From assembly GCA_037447655.1 (NCBI GenBank), contig JBBHKE010003429.1, forward strand, positions 177,204-200,146: a stretch of 22,943 nucleotides of DNA, given 5' to 3'. Within the stretch, counting starts at the first letter, position 1, and each line of letters starts with the position of its first letter. A program made the position numbers and the translations under genes. The DNA is from Zygnema cylindricum (lineage: Eukaryota; Streptophyta; Zygnematophyceae; Zygnematales; Zygnemataceae). The notes beneath the pieces are model-generated. The model had not been told where the DNA came from, searched no databases, and was given only the letters and a program-made list of their open reading frames with translations. Shown here in pieces: positions 19,640-22,943 of this stretch.

Positions 19640-19680
19640 CTGAAAGACTTTATTAAACAAACACGACGTGAAACGATATC
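19640..19680 (-). mobile_element. Non-LTR 3' terminus fragment
   Basis: The minus strand reads CGTGTTTGTTTAATAAAGTC, resembling the family terminus with AATAAA. It is the third such end within 420 bases in the same orientation. Confidence 0.4.
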
Positions 19681-20124
19681 GTGCAAACAAACAGGTGAAA
19701 CAGGCAATGTTGCGACACGCCAATCTCAACGCAGATGACAGCTGGCGGACAAATCCAGAGCGCGTCAAAAATGTCGGTATCGGATGTTTAAACGGTTGAT
19801 GGGATTTCCGTGAAATCTTGTCTTCTATGGGACTTATTTTCTGTTTAAACGGTTTGAAAAAACTAAACAGACGGCTTAGGAGATCTCCCCAATTCGATTA
19901 GAGACGACCGTTATTTAGTGTGGATAAGAATACACGAGTACATTGGGAACAACAAAAATAAAAGGGGGGAACCGAATGTGCGTGGAAGCGAGCAAAAAGG
20001 AAAGACAGGTGGAAAGAAAGAAACTAAGAAGTGAACATGGGCAAGCCGGCAAAGGACATGGAAAAGGACAAGAAGCACACAACAACAACAATATAACATG
20101 CCCAAAACAACAATTATCTACACG
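19681..20124. other. Non-coding stretch, probable 3' UTR of non-LTR copy C and flank
   Basis: Purine-rich on the + strand from about 19940. By position it is downstream of the copy C coding remnant. No gene is recognised. Confidence 0.4.
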
Positions 20125-20960
20125 AACTTCAACTCGGGGGAGCACCCTGAGGGAGAACTAGTCGACAACCCATAATCGCTATAGTCGATCGAAGGAAAAT
20201 AGAGATTTGCACTCACTGTAACTCCACTCACAAACGTTGACGATAAAAAGAAGTAACAAGAAAAGCAAGAGGGCTACCCAAGGCTCCTTCTCCAGCAAGA
20301 GCGTCAACCACTAGTAGAGAGGAACTCATCCAAAGCAACTCCCAAACAACTAATCATCTCGACCGTTATTGGAATAAAATCATTTCTAGCATCATGGTTT
20401 GCATAATCTCGCTCTCTATTCTTAGTCGCGTTGCGTCACGGCTACTCCAACATGTGGAACCACCTGACGATAAATTTAATCGAGGCACGGTCCTCCAAAA
20501 TAATGTCACCAAAATACAACAAGTCAACATCAAGCAAAATAATATCAAAAACAATATCAATCCGTCGTGATGAACAGTGTGTGAAAGGATTCCTCTCTCA
20601 GAAGTAAAAATCCCACTAGTGTTGCGAATAGAGCTGAATCAACTCTCCCCCATGGGTGTAGCAAAACAAATGGACACCATCGGGCTCAAGAACACGGTCT
20701 TAATAAGCTTATGAGGGAGCTCGAGTAAAGGTAGATGAGGAAGACCAAGCTTCAACTTGAGGGCGGTGGTGAGTTGAGGAAAAACACAGAGTGGAAAGAA
20801 TAGTCGTAGCTAAGCTTTAGAACCAAGGCCCCCTGCAATAGAGAAAACGGGCATGAGAAAACGAACACGGGAAGAATCAGAGGGTAGCTCCTCGAGAAGC
20901 TCAGATCTAATGGTGTCGACAACCTTGTCAAAAATTAATCCTTAAACATGCGTACACAGG
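20125..20960 (-). pseudogene. Non-LTR retrotransposon copy C, heavily degraded C-terminal part
   Basis: Nucleotide resemblance to copy B on the same strand. GGGGGAGCACCCTGAGGGAG at 20137 parallels 13339. ACGTTGACGATAAAAAGAAG at 20234 parallels 13443. CTCCCCCATGGG followed by AACAAATGGACACCATC near 20645 parallels 13862, and GAGGGCGGTGGTGA at 20759 parallels 13975. All frames are broken and no domain can be read across it. The RT portion is missing. Confidence 0.75.
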
Positions 20961-21164
20961 TTTCAAAACCTGTAACGTCCATCGAAGAGTTTACCATCGG
21001 GTGTTTTTGATAAAGCTCGGCATTAACACAGTTGAGGTCAAAAAGATCCATCTGGAGGATCGTTATCTCTTTAGTCTCTCCATCTCTTTCATATGCTTGT
21101 CTTTTTTATTCTGATTATTTGGTGGGTTTTCAGTTGCATCCTTTGTTTTTTCCGTTCGTCATTT

Positions 21165-21200
21165 GTGATAAGACTTTATTAAGAAAGCACGATCGTCACT
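21165..21200 (-). mobile_element. Non-LTR 3' terminus fragment
   Basis: The minus strand reads ACGATCGTGCTTTCTTAATAAAGTC, in two pieces around CTTAATAAAG. It resembles the family 3' end seen at 19266 and 13085. It lies just upstream (on minus) of copy C. Confidence 0.45.
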
Positions 21201-21488
21201 TGTCCTTTATAGCGTTCCCAGGTCCAGGTGTTTCTCTTCAGTCTCAAGTAAAACACGAAGGCACACCACAAAGACCCGAGAACAGTACAAAGGACAAAGG
21301 ACAGTTGGACAAAAAAAACTGGAATCTATTCATCGGAAACATTATCTCAAAAGCTGGAAAAAAAAGAATGAATGGATAAAAAATGTTTATTCAAGCCACA
21401 AACCATTGAGAGACTTCGTTTTGCTAACAGAGAAACCAAAACTCTACCAATTGGTCAAACCTGTTCATTCTGTTTTTTCTCTTTTCAG
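21201..21488. other. Stretch without a firm gene call
   Basis: A + strand frame at 21032-21379 crosses this but begins in repeat sequence and shows no domain. It ends in a pyrimidine-rich segment and AG at 21488, which could be a 3' splice site on +. Confidence 0.35.
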
Positions 21489-21613
21489 CCATTTCCCTCG
21501 AAGTCACCGCACACGATAAAGTTGACTCGACATCGCAACAAATTTTAAGCTTTGGTGAACAAAAATGGCAAGTTTCATTTTGGGACAAACCCATTTACAC
21601 AAAGCCGCTCTAA
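21489..21613 (+). CDS. Possible terminal exon on + strand
   Basis: A pyrimidine-rich run TTTTTTCTCTTTTCAG ends at 21488, a good 3' splice acceptor. One frame then stays open for 40 codons (from 21491, ISLEVTAHDKVD... to ...WDKPIYTKPL) and closes with TAA at 21611-21613. Composition is coding-like and unlike the AT-rich surroundings. No domain is recognised and no matching upstream exon could be fixed. It could also be a chance frame next to a chance acceptor. Confidence 0.25.
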
Positions 21614-21760
21614 CTTTTCCTACCTACTAACTTACTCGCCTCTATTTACACTCCTTCCTGCGGTTCATATACACCAGAACTAAAATAACCAGACCTCCAT
21701 TATTAACGAAACCAACTTACTTTCCTTTACTCTGAAGCATTTTGTTCTTTTGAAAACTAC

Positions 21761-22943
21761 CGCCAAATTGATGCTCCGGGAAGCTCGTCCCATTGCTCTA
21801 ACAATGCCTTTACTCTTGTGAGCATATGGGGGTGTGCATGATGTCTCAAAGCACACACCGCCTTTCGAATGCCCGTGAGCTCAATTTGTCGCACTGTCAC
21901 GTCTATTTTCAGTAACTCCCATAAGGAAGACTTCGCACGAGCCTCCTGAAAGGAAAAAGAAAAAGGACAAAGCAAAAAACGACAAAACAAAAAAGGACGA
22001 AAGAGAAATGACAAAATTGACAATGAACTGTCAGGAAATGAAGCTCATGGGAAGAAACAAAAAGACAAATTGACAAGTAAGCGCCAGCGAAAGAAGATCA
22101 TTAAATTAACGATGGGTAGGTCAAACAAAACATCTTAATTGTCAATTTTAAGATTTCAACACTAACACATCACCAGCAAAAATACAAAAAAATGAAGTCT
22201 CTAGTGGGCACGTAAGAACCCTCCTTGAAATATATTCCAATTCATTTTATTCACAGGTTATGATTTACTAGTGTCAATCCCGACAGGTTTGTATTTAAGG
22301 TTTTTTGGGGTTTTCTTGTGACATAAACTCACCTCGTTAGGGTCTGTGAGGGCTGCCAAAAGAATCTCGGTTATTTCCAAAAGCTGTTCCACCATAAGAA
22401 CCCATATTAAACTTCATTAAACCCATCTAATCTGCCGAAAAAAGGGAATTTGGAAGGGAGAAATAATTAATGTGATTCCAGATTTTTCGATAATTATACA
22501 AAAGAGAGTAGAAAAAAAGCCTCTACTTTAATACCAGCAATGAAAATTGATTAACAAAGCCTTCCCATAATTGTGTAAACGCCAACGAGGTCGACAAATT
22601 GAAAAACCAAAGCCTTTCTTTTGTCACAAAGATGTGACTGGGAGTCATAAGATAGAAAAAGAGGAAGGAAAGGAAGGGAAAGAGAGAAAATCACCTCTTC
22701 TATAACACTATCCCCTTCGTCGTCCTTCTCGTAAATGCTTTTTCCATTATCCTTCTCCTTCGACAGAGCTAACTGTGATGAATTGGCCTTATTAAAATTC
22801 ACAATAGACCCATCAGCTACGTTACTCAAATTTCCACGTTTCCCCTTGTTATTACGTGCGACAACTTTCGCTGTTTGTCTTTTCCTGAGCCTATTAGCGA
22901 TGCCAGAACTTTCTGTCACATTATCTGTCAAAATTTCCATCGA
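21761..22943 (-). CDS. Host gene with TFIIS N-terminal-like domain, three exons (partial)
   Basis: Minus strand. Exon 1 is 22943-22695 (5' end beyond the window, or ATG at 22940), exon 2 is 22383-22333, exon 3 is 21945-21761. Introns follow GT-AG: donor GAG|GTGATT at 22694, then exon 2 ends GAG|GTGAGT (consensus) and exon 3 starts after CTTTTTCCTTTCAG. All junctions up to exon 3 are phase 0. Exon 1 encodes a basic segment (NRLRKRQTAKVV) and an acidic one (EKDDEGDSVIEE). Exons 2 and 3 join as EILLAALTDPNE and EARAKSSLWELLKIDVTVRQ, then TGIRKAVCALRHH and VKALLEQWDEL. The pattern LL-x2-DVTV-x5-TGI-x2-AV-x2-LRHH...LLEQW fits the helical TFIIS N-terminal (LW) fold found in elongation factors and Mediator-associated proteins. 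Which member is unclear. Exon 3 may splice onward at 21760 (GTAGTT). The exon 2 acceptor is weak. Confidence 0.6.

Overview
This is eukaryotic nuclear DNA, AT-rich and dominated by decayed retrotransposons. It has long homopolymer runs, a TA microsatellite, minisatellites and one scaffold gap (10 N at 17934-17943). The right edge carries a multi-exon host gene with GT-AG introns. A Ty3/gypsy element with a captured cytosine methyltransferase is a combination I know mainly from streptophyte (charophyte) algae, with an independent case in dinoflagellates. An alga of the green lineage is therefore my best guess, but the species cannot be read from the sequence.

Layout. 1-475: a Lys/Glu-rich open frame on + that could be the 3' end of a gene. 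476-1300: AT-rich, with a 180-base T tract. 1320-2175 (+): truncated non-LTR retrotransposon, copy A. 2360-9850 (-): a decayed Ty3/gypsy element. Read 5' to 3' on the minus strand it is Gag, zinc knuckles, aspartic protease, C5 cytosine DNA methyltransferase, reverse transcriptase, RNase H, integrase, integrase C-terminal domain plus PHD finger, stop, and polypurine tract. 10000-13080: its unresolved 5' flank, a (TA)n tract, a 50-bp tandem duplication, hairpin-rich sequence and a + strand non-LTR 3' tail. 13085-16445 (-): non-LTR copy B, the fullest copy, with an N-terminal zinc finger, RT, CCHC motif and a restriction-like endonuclease-like region. 16712-17775: two tandem-repeat arrays. 17944-18675: a near-perfect mirror repeat, reversed but not complemented, beside the N gap. 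19260-21200: several non-LTR 3' tails and degraded copy C (-). 21761-22943 (-): three exons of a host gene with a TFIIS N-terminal-like domain.

The biological highlight is the gypsy element. It carries a DNA-methylation writer between protease and RT, and a likely histone reader (PHD finger) at the end of the integrase, where chromoviruses carry a chromodomain. If intact relatives exist, such an element could methylate its own new copies and direct integration by chromatin state. This copy is dead. At least three of its frame breaks coincide with short tandem duplications (periods 47, 31 and 43 bp) whose lengths account for the frame changes.

The structural highlight is the mirror repeat: arms of 314 bases match in reversed order at 313 positions. 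No normal DNA copying process makes this, so an assembly or data-handling error is the leading explanation.
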